Source: Camellia lanceoleosa (taxonomy: Eukaryota; Streptophyta; Magnoliopsida; Ericales; Theaceae). Taken from it: DNA of 64,000 nt. The stretch's first letter is position 1, and every line of letters begins with the position of its first letter. The translations under genes and the position numbers were made by a program. This document shows positions 21,698 through 32,028 of the stretch, piece by piece. Below the pieces are notes generated by a model, which had not been told where the DNA came from, made no database searches, and saw only the letters and a list, made by a program, of their open reading frames with translations. The DNA lies in NCBI GenBank assembly GCA_025200525.1, contig CM045762.1, positions 31,390,196 to 31,454,195 on the forward strand. The letters are read 5' to 3'.

Positions 21698-21721
21698 CCC
21701 TCTATACACGTGTATAGAGGG
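21698..21721. promoter_or_regulatory. 24-bp perfect palindrome centred on a G-box, LTR B
   Basis: Arm CCCTCTATACAC is followed directly by its mirror GTGTATAGAGGG, with CACGTG at the centre. It lies about 50 bp upstream of the TATA box at 21771. CACGTG is the core bound by plant bHLH and bZIP factors. The element is conserved in element C with symmetric base changes. Confidence 0.75.
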
Positions 21722-21768
21722 ATTTTCCCTTTGCTTAGCTTCTCTTGGAAGCCTTAGAATTTGAACTT

Positions 21769-21780
21769 CTATAAAGAGGG
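21769..21780 (+). promoter_or_regulatory. TATA box of LTR B
   Basis: CTTCTATAAAGAGGGAGCC has a consensus TATAAA at about 21770-21776. The aligned position in element C reads CTACAAGAGAGG and lacks the TATA consensus. Confidence 0.6.
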
Positions 21781-22260
21781 AGCCCCTCCTCCTTCCTCCA
21801 GGGTTCAGAAAAATTAGGTTGGGAGAGTTAAATATAGTTTTGTATCTATACTCCCTTATTTGATCTTATTTTGTGCTCAAAAGTGTTGTTTTGTCTTACT
21901 ATTGTACACAAACACACACTAGAACACCATCCTCTTGGAGCTGAGGTCCCTTGAGGTTGATTTCAAAGTTATTGGACTGGTTTTGGTCAGAGGAACCTAC
22001 TGGAGCCTTGTTCTTGAAGAAGTTCTGCAAGGGTGAGCAAACTTACTTTAGATACCCCTTTCTTGCTTAAGATTTTAACCCTTCTTGCTTATGGTTTTGA
22101 GCTTAGTTTATAACTTATAAAATTTCTGATTTTTAGTGCTTAAGACCTTTGTTTAAGGTCATTTTGAGGTTTGGGGTTGTTTCCCCTCTCTTAGGCTTTG
22201 TTAGGCCTTGTTTTAGGCTATCCTTTTTGGCCATTGTTCTTATCTTTGCATGACCTCTCT

Positions 22261-22290
22261 ACCACTGAAATCCAAAGGATTTTCAGTGGT
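22261..22290. repeat. Conserved hairpin in LTR B leader
   Basis: ACCACTGAAATCC, AAA and GGATTTTCAGTGGT form a stem with one bulged T. The same stem, CACCACTGAAATC/GATTTCAGTGGTG, is present in both LTRs of element C (36635-36666 and 51719-51750) at a comparable distance downstream of the promoter. Confidence 0.7.
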
Positions 22291-25200
22291 GGAGAGGTGG
22301 TTTTGGTGTCCTAAATAAGAGAGGGTCATCCCCTCTCCTCCTTGTCTTCAATGCTTACATAAATGGCTTATGTTTGTAGCATGTGTGCTTAGTTTGTTTT
22401 AGCTTCATTTCAGTATATATTAGGCTTTGTTTTGCCATGATATAGCACTGTTTTGGCTTGGTTTAGACATACCATGCATGCTTTGTATACTGGTCTTGTA
22501 ATCCCATGATTTGCCTTAACATGCACCATGTTGTAACATGTCTTTTTAGCATGATTTTGGTTCAACTCCATGAAGTTTTCAGCCATGTTGTGACATGCTT
22601 AAGCTCTGATTTTGGTCCTCTTGGTCATGCTTGCATTGTTTTGTATAGCTACCATGTATTCTAACTTGTTAGCTTTAAGTATCCAAGTCATTAGCATGCT
22701 CTATTTGGGGTCATTTCAGTGGTTTGGCATCACTTATTATGCTATTTCAGTCCATATAGTATGCTCATATGCTTGCACTTGTAACTTCTTTAATGCTTTA
22801 AAGAGTCGGTATGTTGTGCCTCATGAATGTATCATTATGCATGCCATCATGCTTAGGCATTTGGGATGCCATCTAAGTGGGTTTTTGGGCTCATTTTGAC
22901 ATGCCATAACTCTGTTTTTAGTTCCTTAAGTCATGCCATGTTTGGCTTTGATAGATGTGGTGTAACACCTCTTTTGTGGCCTTGTTTGCTTCGTGCTTTT
23001 GATCCTTTGTTCTAGCATGTTTTGGTTTCATTCCTCGCATGTTTTAGGATCATCTTAACATGATTTAGGACTGTTTTGGATTATATTTGCCATATGCTCC
23101 TTGCTTTGTGTAGTTTTGGTTCAAATCCCTTCACAAGCCTTAGGCTTTGAGCCTTGTGCATGCTATGATTATGATTTGTTTATGTGATTTGGCATCACTC
23201 CTAGCATCATTCCAGAGCATGTAATGTTGTCACATTTGCATGCTTTTCATTCTTTTTAAGTATTCTTAGAAGTTGCCCTTCGATGCTTAAGTGTTAGGCC
23301 AATTACCATGTATGTTTGTATGCGATTTTGTCCCTTATCCCTTAGCATATTGGCCGCTAATTTGGACCTATTTGAGAGCTGTCCTCTTTGGTTTAAGTCC
23401 ATTATTCGCATGTTGTTGCATGCTTGCCTTGTATGTTGTCACATGCTTGTTGCATATTTAGTAAATTGCATGTTGTAGCATGCTAGTTCAATTGTGCCTT
23501 GTTGTGCACTTGGTCCATGACATGTTGTTGCATGCTTAAGTTGTAATGCATTTGGCATGCATTCTCTTTTTTTAAGTTGCTTAACATGTTGTTACATGTT
23601 TGTCTCACATGTTGTTATATGCTTGAATGTTGTTACATGCCTTGCATATTTGCATGCTTAAGTCACATTTTGCATGCTTGTTAGCTTGCATTTTGTCATG
23701 TGCTTGATATGTTGTCACATATTCTTGCATGTTTGGATGCATGTTAGGTAACATTGGATTGCATTGCACATGTTACATTGACTTAGCTTGCATGCTTTGC
23801 ATTGTATTTAGTACACTTGCATGGCATTGTGTTTGGTTTGGGGTGTCAAACCAAACACAAGGATCAAGGGACGTTTTGTACTTGAAGTGACGAAACGTGC
23901 CTCAATCCTTGGTCGCCGACGCTCTTGATCTAACATGATAGAGTGTGAGGCATTCACATGTTTTGTGCATTCATTGTACATTAATTTGCACACTTGGCTC
24001 ATTTGGCCATCATGCGTTGAAATGCGTGATTGAGGGCCTGAAGGTCGAGAACCATACTCCTTTGAGTCTCAAACATGATAAGGAAGGTGGTGGTGCAAAC
24101 ATTGTCTTGAAAATGCATTGTCATGCTCTGTCTGTCCTCTGTTGCAGCAAAAACAGGATTCTGCAGGAAGAGATGGTCAGTCGGCCATCTTCAGTGCCGG
24201 CCGGCTATGCATTGTTGGCCGATATCCCCACAAATGGTCGATGACTAGTTTTCCTTGGCCGATGGCCCTATCTCTTGGCCGATGGACTCTCAGCATATCC
24301 CCAAGGTAGTTCAGAAGTGTCACAGAGGTTGGAATAATTTTCAGAGGTGCAGAGCAGTGTAAATAGAGGCAATATGAGCATGGCGATAGATTTCTGAGTG
24401 AAGCCGAGCATGCATGCATTCGTCCCTCTTCCCGAGGCTGTTTTACTGTTTTCATAGCTTAATTGATTTGCTTAATTAGTTAAGTGTTGTATAATAATTA
24501 ATTAGCTTGTTAGTTAGTTAATTATGTAATTTGTATTATTCTTTCGGTCCCTTCGTCGAGAGGGCGCAATTGTGTAATAAGCGTGCGTGTGTGTGATGCA
24601 TGTCTTCCAACCTCCACTTCTTTTTCCCTTTTACTTAACCGCTTACGATGGTTAGTTCTAGGGCACGTTTCAATTAGCATCCTTATGCTATGCATGTTTG
24701 CATTATTCATCTGTATTACATGCACCGGGCTCGGCGCATCATACTAACTTCATTGTATTTCAATTCTAAGTTGAATACATGTATCGAATTGTTGCATCTC
24801 ACATGTCATTTTAGACTAACCGAGCCTATTCTAGTTGCATTTTGTATGCGATGCATTAGCCATCTTAACATGGACTTGGATTATACATTTGATTACTAAC
24901 ATGTTCTTTGTTTTGGCTCAGAGTACACTGTGAGTATTTATGCTTTAGCATCTTGCATGTATGTAAGTGTTAATATGACAGCATGCTTGCCATGAGGCTA
25001 ATTGCTTATGTGATATAACTGCCTGAATGCCTGTGGGTGAAGGTTGGATTACTTGCATTGGAACGATTCATTGAAATCCGTATTTTAGCCTACTTGTGAG
25101 TAGCAAACTTCAAACCATTTTCAAACAAACGAATATGCGATACTTTATTCCAAATTAGGCGATCTAGTCTATACTTGTGTGTTGTGCGCATCACATAGTA

Positions 25201-25597
25201 ATTCTAGCTAATTAACTAGAATAAGAACGCATGTGTTTTCAAAACAAGATATCATGTTTAGTACAGGCCGATCTTTGATCAGGCGAGCGGGGGTGCTCAT
25301 AGATGACCACCCAAGTTCCCGAGCCAAGACAACTTTGGTGATGACGGACACGTTGCCTTAGGCACGAGTCAGGGTTTTCTAAATTTTCCCAAAATAAAAT
25401 ATTTAGGTGGCGACTCTATATTTGGCAAAGCAGTCCATGTTTGGCACTTCTTTCTTACAAATTAGTTTTCCAAAACGATTTGCTGGATTTAGACTCTTTG
25501 GTGATTTATCGGTCTCGCATTGCACTTTGCGGGATTAAATTCAGAATCGTGACATTTGAGTCCGAACTGTAGCATGAAGCTCAAGGGCGCGTCTACA

Positions 25598-26248
25598 AGG
25601 AGCATTGTCATTATTGCGACTGTTTGTCTGAAAGCACCACGTTGCATTCTTTTGAGTGGCAAGACTGTGATCCTCAAATGTCAATTCTCCTTTTTTATTT
25701 TCCGAAGGCGATCCTTTAATGTAGGATCATTACGATCATATCATGCTAAAAGTAATCTTCTTCTTGCCACCAGTCGTGCCAACTTGGAGGGAAGATATTT
25801 TCGATATCGATTTTCATATTTTTTATCAACACCTAATATATAACATAAGATCATATTATTATTTTTGTGATTCTTAAAAGATTATTGAAAATGTGAAGGT
25901 CTCACTAATAAGATTGTAAGAAAATTTGAAATGTAACATTATTGTGTAGAAGTCAATAGATTACCACTATGACGAGCACTACTTCATAATCTTTTCAAAT
26001 GTAAAACGATGGCTCTCAAACGCCGGGCCTCCTTTTCTATATTGAGAAGACAAATCTAAAAGGTTGGATCATTACGATCAGAATGTCATGTCAAAAGCAG
26101 TCTTCTTTTGGCTACCAACCGAGCCATCTTGGACTTAAGTCGTGTTTGATTAATTTCTTGATTTAAAATCATATCCATCCTGAATAGAGTATTAAGCTGA
26201 AGCTTATATAACTCATGCTATTAGTTTATAATACAGATAATGACTTAA
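25598..26248 (-). pseudogene. Helitron N-terminal exons, duplicated Arg-rich segment
   Basis: The minus strand encodes two related basic segments. One (about 25790-25660) reads LPSKLARLVARRRLLLA then YDRNDPTLKDRLRKIKKE. The other (about 26135-26005) reads SKMARLVAKRRLLLT, then SDRNDP, then a KEARRLRAI end. Arg-rich repeats of this kind precede the N-terminal domain of plant Helitron Reps. Both are interrupted by stops. The sequence just after LTR B (RMQRGAFRQTVAIMTM on the minus strand) continues the first segment. Confidence 0.6.
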
Positions 26249-26253
26249 GGATG

Positions 26254-28310
26254 TGTCACGCCCCCAAAATATGATAATAATAAATCCAACTCATAAGCAA
26301 AAAAATAACAGAAATAAAATACTTTCATTCATCAGAGTTCGTATTACAAAAGATAACACATGTAGTATGCATTCATTAATGTTCATCCTGAATCTATAGC
26401 ATGTACTACTAGTTAATAATCAACAAAAAAATAAATGTCCTACAAGCTTACACATTTCCAAGTCATCGCTTGGTTACAACAAAAGAGAGAGTCATAAGCT
26501 CTGTACATATAAAGCCCTTAACTTGAATAAACATTAAGTACAAAATAACAAAATAGAGCATCTAGCTCCTAGGTCCTCCCAAGCTACGTTCTTAGAGGTA
26601 GCATGTCACCGGTACCTGAAAATGGTTTCCCAAGTAAGGTAAGCCAAAGCTCAGTAGAAACATACTAACACAGTATATGAGAATTAACAAGATATAAGTA
26701 TGATGCACATGTTCATTGTCTTATGACAAAATCCGTAGGTCTCTTTCCACAACCATGTTATACTAAAAACTTACATCACAATTCATTTGTTTTGGTTAAA
26801 TAGATACAACCATTGCATTTAATCCATCAATTCACAAGTTTCCAGCAAATAAATCATCATATAAACACATTCACTTCCATTTGCCATTTTACGGAAATTT
26901 CGTCCATGGGAATCGGCATCCATGTATACAAATGATTTTCGGGACTTTCACCCTAGACACACAGGCCAACTTAGTTTAATGGAGTTCATCTCATTTCTTC
27001 TCTCAAATACTTGAAGTACATCCACTTTCTCCTCCCAAATATCATACATATACAATGTATATCGTTCATAATCATATTCAATGATAATAGTGAAAAGATT
27101 AGTTTCACTTCACTTAATCCACATACAATGTCTACAACAACCATGGTTATCCTCCACTGATAACCTAAAATAGTTATCTCTAAACAGATATACAACCTCT
27201 ATAACAGATAAATCATTAAATTTCCATAGGTGAGTGATTAAGCAAATTCAACAACATCATTCATGTACACAATCTCCCAATTTCACATTTCCCATACCAA
27301 TTTCATTATTTGTACAAAACAATTATTCAAGACATTTTAAGACAAAACTCCTCATTTTCCAAATATCAACCTAAAGGCCAAAATCAATTATTTTGCCACA
27401 TGATAACCTCATATCCAAACCCCATAATCATTTATATAACACCCACATAGAAAACCCTCTTTTCAAACTTGAACCCAAACCCTAGGTTTGCTCAAAACAT
27501 CCCCAAATCCCATCATCTTCACACAATAACCTATAATCAAGTTAAAACCCATATTAAGGTGTAGAGAGTCCCTACCTCAAGAAGCGAAAACCAAGCAAAG
27601 CAAAGTGGAACCCTTAACAACGCTGAAACCAAGTTTCAATCGGATCAAAATAAAGCTCTTGGAATGCTCTAACTTTTTCTCAAAGACACTAGGGTAGAGA
27701 ACCTAAAGGATCTAGGTCAAAATGTAGAGAGAGAGTATTTTAGAGGGAGAAAGTCAAGATCTAGGTTTTTGGAAAGTTTTAGAGAGAGAGAAGAATAAAA
27801 AAGTGATATAAAATATCATTTTCGCAATCTGATATACGCATAGTCCGCTCGAGCGGAAGAGTTGACGCTCGAGTGTTAGATATAGAAATTTGTTCCGCTC
27901 GAGCGCAAGAAGTCCTGCTCGAGCTCAAAATATACACCTCTAGCACTTTTGCAAACAACAGACAAACCGCTTGAGCGCAAGAAGAGCCACTCGAGCACCT
28001 ATTAGCTCGAGCATAGGAAACGCCACTCAATCGTGGAAAACATCCCTCTAGTACTTTTGCAGACGTGCAAAGTACTGAGAGTTTGCAAATCCCGCTCGAG
28101 CACAAAAAGGGCTGCTCAAGTGGAGGACCAAAATTCTGGGCAGCACAAGGTTTGAAAATCAAACAACCAACCTGTTCTAAATACACCCAAAATGTCCAAA
28201 TAACCAAATTTAAGGAGGAATAAAGAGGAAAAGACAATGAGCAACATTCAGAAACCATAAACCCAAGTCCGGACTACCATAAGTGTCGGGTCAAAACTGG
28301 GATCGCTATA
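26254..28310 (-). mobile_element. Minus-strand solo LTR of another Gypsy-type family
   Basis: On the minus strand it ends with TTTTGGGGGCGTGACA, the common 3' end of chromovirus-type LTRs. It begins TATAGCGATCCCAGTTTTGA, probably an original TGTAGCG altered by deamination. Flanking 5-mers are GGATG (26249-26253) and AGATG (28311-28315), matching at four of five. There is no PBS, PPT or coding region, so it is a solo LTR. It differs from the chromovirus LTR at 28437. The right boundary depends on the TATAGCG reading and is less certain than the left. Confidence 0.6.
27838..28125. repeat. Interspersed CGCTCGAGCG motifs in the minus-strand solo LTR
   Basis: The self-complementary core GCTCGAGC, often as CCGCTCGAGCGnAAGA, recurs about ten times in 290 bp (27845, 27867, 27897, 27918, 27966, 27990, 28007, 28091 and others). 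Several copies are decayed by single changes such as CTTGAG or CTCAAG. Spacing is irregular, about 20-50 bp, so this is not a simple tandem array. Confidence 0.75.
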
Positions 28311-28350
28311 AGATGTGTAACATATGACTTTCATATAAAAAACATGATAA

Positions 28351-28436
28351 TCTATAATTGTTTGTAGTTAATTTTGCACATTGAAATGATTAACTCCTAC
28401 ATGATAACATCGGCTGTAGAATCCATATAAATAGAA
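28351..28436. repeat. Left copy of a host repeat unit split by the chromovirus
   Basis: TCTATAATTGTTTGTAGTTA with the following sequence through TACATGATAACAT recurs at 61293-61385 as TCTATAATTGTTTGTAGTTG and so on. If the chromovirus is taken out at its TAGAA duplication, the two copies become tandem units of about 200 bp, each ending near CCAAAGATCTAAAA or TCAAAGATCTAAAA. Confidence 0.7.
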
Positions 28437-30864
28437 TGTAATGACCCACATCCTCGTCTTAGCCATGTTCATGTGTATCTACATGATTTTGTTTTATTAA
28501 GCTTGCATTAGTAGATTTTAACTTGTTTTGCCTAAAGTAAAGGTCCCTGTCTTGTTTTATGCTTATGTGATTTGATTGAGTATTGCTTGTATGCTTTGTT
28601 CCTTGCTTGGTGTGTGTAGCATAGGTCACACCCTTGAACCTCTTATACCTAGGACCATCTTGGAACCACTTTGGTTGGCCTCCACCTTCACCCTGGAATA
28701 TTGGCCGAGATGTCATCATCTAGGCCGAGGTATGCATTACCTTGGCCGAGATGTGTATCATCTAGGCCGAGATGTTATCATCTAGGCGTCCAACATCCTT
28801 GATCCTTGCACCTAGTGATCTTGTTCCTGGACTGGTATGACCTAGACCGAGGTGTGGCATATCTAGGTTGAGGTATGTCACAGCTAGGCCAAGTGTTATC
28901 CTTCCTAGCTGAGATCATCGAAACCTTCTTGCTGAAGTCGATGCTTTAACCCAAGATCTTCGCCTTGTCAGAATGCCCTTGTCACCTTACTTGTTATACA
29001 CACTTTGTTATACTCTTATCTTGTCATTCTGTCACCTTTTTGAGGAGATCCAATCCGGCGTTGCCACGTGTCCTGGCAGAGGGTTAAGTCAGGTACTAGC
29101 TAAGATCCCATATCATTTTGTGTCATACCTTTTGCATTGTAGAGAGAGAAGCTCTAGGAAGAGGAAGAGAAGTTTAGAATGAGAGAGCTAGATCCCAAGC
29201 TTGATCTTTAGAGTTTGAACCGTTAGATCCATGTTTTGAGGTTAGATTCTTGATCTACTCTTGTTGTTCTTTATATTGATCTGATCACGTTGCATGATCT
29301 TGCATGATACATGAGTCATGCATTGATTTAAAGTTTGGTTTTAGAAAGAGAAAGTGATGTTCTTGTGTTCTTGAAGGAAAATCATGTTTTGATCCGAAAG
29401 TTTGTGTCAAGATCCACGTTTTTGTGTTTGTTTCCAAGAGATCTTCAACTACGGGTACCCAGGTCCATGTTTTTGAACTCATCTCATGAAATCTCAGATT
29501 TTGCATAAGGAAGTTATGATTTTGGCATTCATGTTCTTCATGTTCATGTTCTTCAAGAGGAAATCCAGATTTTTCCAGACTTCATTTCTCTAAGTGTAGT
29601 CACCGAGACCCACTCTTGCCTAGATCTCATACCTAGGCCAAGCATCGTATCTCACATTGGCCTACCTTGCATGATCTCCTACACTTTAGTTTATCTTTCA
29701 TGCGCACCTAGGCCTAGGAGACCATACCTCGGCCAAGACCTGGTTGGTACCCAGCATGTTTTCTCGAGATGAGAAATAGTGTTTTAACTCCCCAACACAT
29801 GTTTTGCTTTATCTTGACTTAGTTTCAAAAGAAATGCCGAGTTTAGTTGCACTCATGTAAAGCTTATTTTCAGAATGCATTTCATATCCATCTTTGAGCA
29901 TCTCTAATTGTCTTCTTGAAATGCGTTCAGTGGACCTTGCCATGTGTTTGTAGGTCTTGGATTCTTGCCTTAATCCCTACACTTGAAGAGCTATGTGAGT
30001 GGTATTTTTAATAAAGTTATGTTATAATGTTTTGATAAAAGCTTTGCTTTGCTTTGTTTTGGAAAAGTATTTGATCAAGCATGAATGATTATTCGTAGTT
30101 TTGTATCAAGTATTATCTTATTTTGATGACATTCTTGGAAAGTCCTTAGTGCTAGGGGACTATAATGCAACTGGTACCCTTGTTTGAGATATCTCCCTTG
30201 CCATAACGGTCTTATATGGGTGGGTTTGTCTAATCGATTCCGGGTCGATTATTCCCTTGTTTTGTCAGGAATGTCATCCCTTGTATTATATTGATGCTAG
30301 TAAGCATCCCTTGAAGCTTTGAAAGACTTGATAGATGAACTTGGTTCATCCCTTGATTTGGTACAAGATATGCTATGTATTGTTTTGATAAAGATCTTGA
30401 ATATCATTCATTCAAACCTTTATTACTAATATCATTCACTGAGTATCCAAGCTCACCCTCCCCTTTATATATATGTAGGTGACGAGTAAGAAGGCGGTGA
30501 TGCCTAGATGTTATTTGCAAGTTGTTTTGGATTCATGTTTTGCTAGTATCTTGAAGATTATGCTTCTTAGCTTTATAATTCATTTCTCCTGTATATGTCG
30601 GCTTGAGAAGCCTTTTGATCAAGATATAACATGTACTTATTTTATTTGTATCCAGATTGTACACCATGTTAAAATGTATGTCATTTCATTTGACTTATGC
30701 ACAGCTCTTGTGGACTATTTAGATTTAAATTTATTGCTTCCGCACATGTAAGCCCCATATGTATACTCTGATTGTGTGCGAATCCTTGTAAGTTGGCCTT
30801 TAATAATCTCGGATTACTGGCCATCATGGCACCATTCTACTAAGGGCAGAATGGGGTCGTGACA
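28437..30864 (+). repeat. 5' LTR of the chromovirus
   Basis: 2428 bp, closely similar to the 3' LTR (58826-61171, 2346 bp). The length difference comes from an extra GGCCGAG unit at 28702-28787 and other indels, including one around 29625-29700. A 90-codon ORF near the 3' end (30479-30751) is present in both LTRs but is most simply chance. Confidence 0.93.
28702..28787 (+). repeat. GGCCGAG-containing short tandem repeat in the 5' LTR
   Basis: A unit of about 20-24 bp (TnGGCCGAGATGTnATCATC) occurs four times here but only three times in the 3' LTR (59091-59154). One unit was gained or lost after insertion. Further diverged copies (GACCGAGGTGTGGCATATC, AGGCCAAGTG) follow to about 28900. Confidence 0.8.
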
Positions 30865-30867
30865 GAT

Positions 30868-30879
30868 TGGTATCAGAGC
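30868..30879 (+). other. Primer binding site, tRNA-Met type
   Basis: TGGTATCAGAGC lies three bases after the 5' LTR end. It is complementary to the 3' end of initiator tRNA-Met, the usual primer of plant chromoviruses. Confidence 0.92.
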
Positions 30880-31059
30880 ATCGGTTCCTTATAGTACGCT
30901 ATTCACACACTTGAGTCCCAAAGAGCGTAGGATGTCTCTTAGAATGGTGTTAGGGTTACATCATATTACTTGCTACTTGATAAGGTGTGCATCATCTCGG
31001 CATGATTATTTGGTATTTGCATACATGTCTATTTGTTCATTTTGTTTTAAAGTCGCATT

Positions 31060-32028
31060 TTGCATACTCCTAGCATCATGAGAAGGGCTAGACCTCTAGT
31101 TAGCCGAGATCAATCCGAGGACAGGTTGGACAGATTAGAAAAGATGGTAGAGGGTTTGGCCCATGAGTTGAGGCAAACAAGGCAGCAGAACACTAGTACT
31201 ACATCTACTCAGGCCGAGCAGACAAACGGCCAAAATGCAGTTCCGCCTCCACCTCCTCCAAGGCCATGAAAATACCCCCAGATGAGGATGAGACGGCACG
31301 ATAACTTTGGTCAAAGAATTCAAGAAGATGAATCCGCCAAAATTCCATGGGGGTATAGAGCCGTTGAAAACCGAAGCGTGGGTTTTGGAAATGGAGAAGT
31401 TGTTTGAGATCTTTCTTGTCACCGACGCTCAGAAGGTATCATTGGCAGCATTTAGACGACGACGCTTGTAGGTGGTGGATGATGATCCAAGAAGGTAATC
31501 CCGATTTGACTTGGGCCAGATTTTTGGAGTTATTTTATGACAAGCATTTTCCTCTTAGTGTCCGAGATTGCAAGGCCACAGAATTCCAGACTTTGACACA
31601 GGGCAACAGAATAGTGGCTGAATACGATCGTGCTTTTATCGAGTTGGCGAGATATGCACCTCACATGGTCAATGATGAATATAGAAAAGCTAGGAAGTTT
31701 GAAAGTGGGCTTCGTGGACCGATACAAGATCGAGTTAACATGCCGACTTATGTCAGAGTGTTAGATAAAGCCATCCTGGTAGAAGCTAACTTAAACAGAT
31801 ATCAGAGTTCGGGGGAGAGCCAGAGAAAGATGCAAAATTATGATAATCGCCGAGTACCGTTTGGTGCCAAGAAAAAGGCGAATGTGGGCAGTACAAGCAA
31901 CTCAACTCAAGAAGGTGATACTAAGCCGACGTGTTCCAGTTGTAGGAAGCCACACTTTGGGGTTTGTCGTTGGGCATCCGGAGCTTGCTTTGAATGCGGT
32001 GAGATGGGTCATCGTGTCAAGGACTGTC
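31060..32028 (+). pseudogene. Chromovirus gag (N-terminal and central part, broken)
   Basis: Capsid and nucleocapsid precursor. After SEDRLDRLEKMVEGLAHEL and a Pro run (31269) a frame change is needed to reach MNPPKFHGGIEPLKTEAWVL (31320-31390). A second is needed near 31435 to reach the retrotransposon gag core (ACRWWMMIQEGNPDLTWARF, ELFYDKHFPLSVRDCKATEF, QTLTQGNRIVAEYDRAFIEL). The end has a zinc knuckle (CFECGEMGHRVKDC). A Tat-type LTR interrupts the frame immediately after it, and gag resumes at about 55342. The frameshifts and the insertion inactivate it. Confidence 0.92.

Larger units (their letters stand above)
21288..25597 (+). mobile_element. Solo LTR B, Tat/Ogre-like Gypsy family, exact AGGAG duplication
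   Basis: It starts TGTAGACACCTCATTTTTTA and ends GGGCGCGTCTACA, so the termini are inverted (TGTAGAC/GTCTACA). Identical AGGAG lies at 21283-21287 and 25598-25602. At 4310 bp it is a very long LTR, as expected for Tat/Ogre elements. Internal landmarks are shared with LTRs A, C and D: a G-box palindrome, a TATA box, a CCACTGAAATCC hairpin, the TGTCTTCCAA block, GTGGCGACTCT and GAGTCCGAACTGTAG. Helitron sequence lies on both sides, so the insertion post-dates the Helitron. Confidence 0.93.
11237..26248 (-). mobile_element. Degenerate autonomous-type Helitron, split by two solo LTRs
   Basis: A minus-strand Helitron is identified by its 3' terminus at 11237, a Pif1-like helicase (12817-14768), a Rep/HUH region (14862-16033 and 19946-21060) and N-terminal exons (25603-26130). 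The Rep reading continues across LTR A. On the minus strand the sequence before the insertion ends SFTG and that after it begins GPRNMIQYYQDAIAIC, the usual Helitron Rep phrase. LTR B lies upstream of the N-terminal domain. The 5' TC end was not found, so the right boundary is only the last position I can attribute, just before another solo LTR. Numerous frameshifts show that it is dead. Confidence 0.85.

Noticed and set aside
27779..28258. 159-residue minus-strand ORF in the solo LTR
   Set aside because: It is Ser/Cys/Ala-rich because it translates the repeated GCTCGAGC motifs. No domain is present.
26254..28322. Extending the minus-strand solo LTR to 28322 so that it ends in CA on plus
   Set aside because: The flanking 5-mers then do not match (GGATG and TATGA). 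Ending at 28310 gives GGATG/AGATG and a plausible decayed TGTAGCG start.
30479..30751. 90-residue ORF in the chromovirus 5' LTR, with a near-identical copy at 60786-61058
   Set aside because: It is conserved only because both LTRs are copies of one sequence. It has no known domain and no start context beyond chance, and lies at the LTR 3' end.
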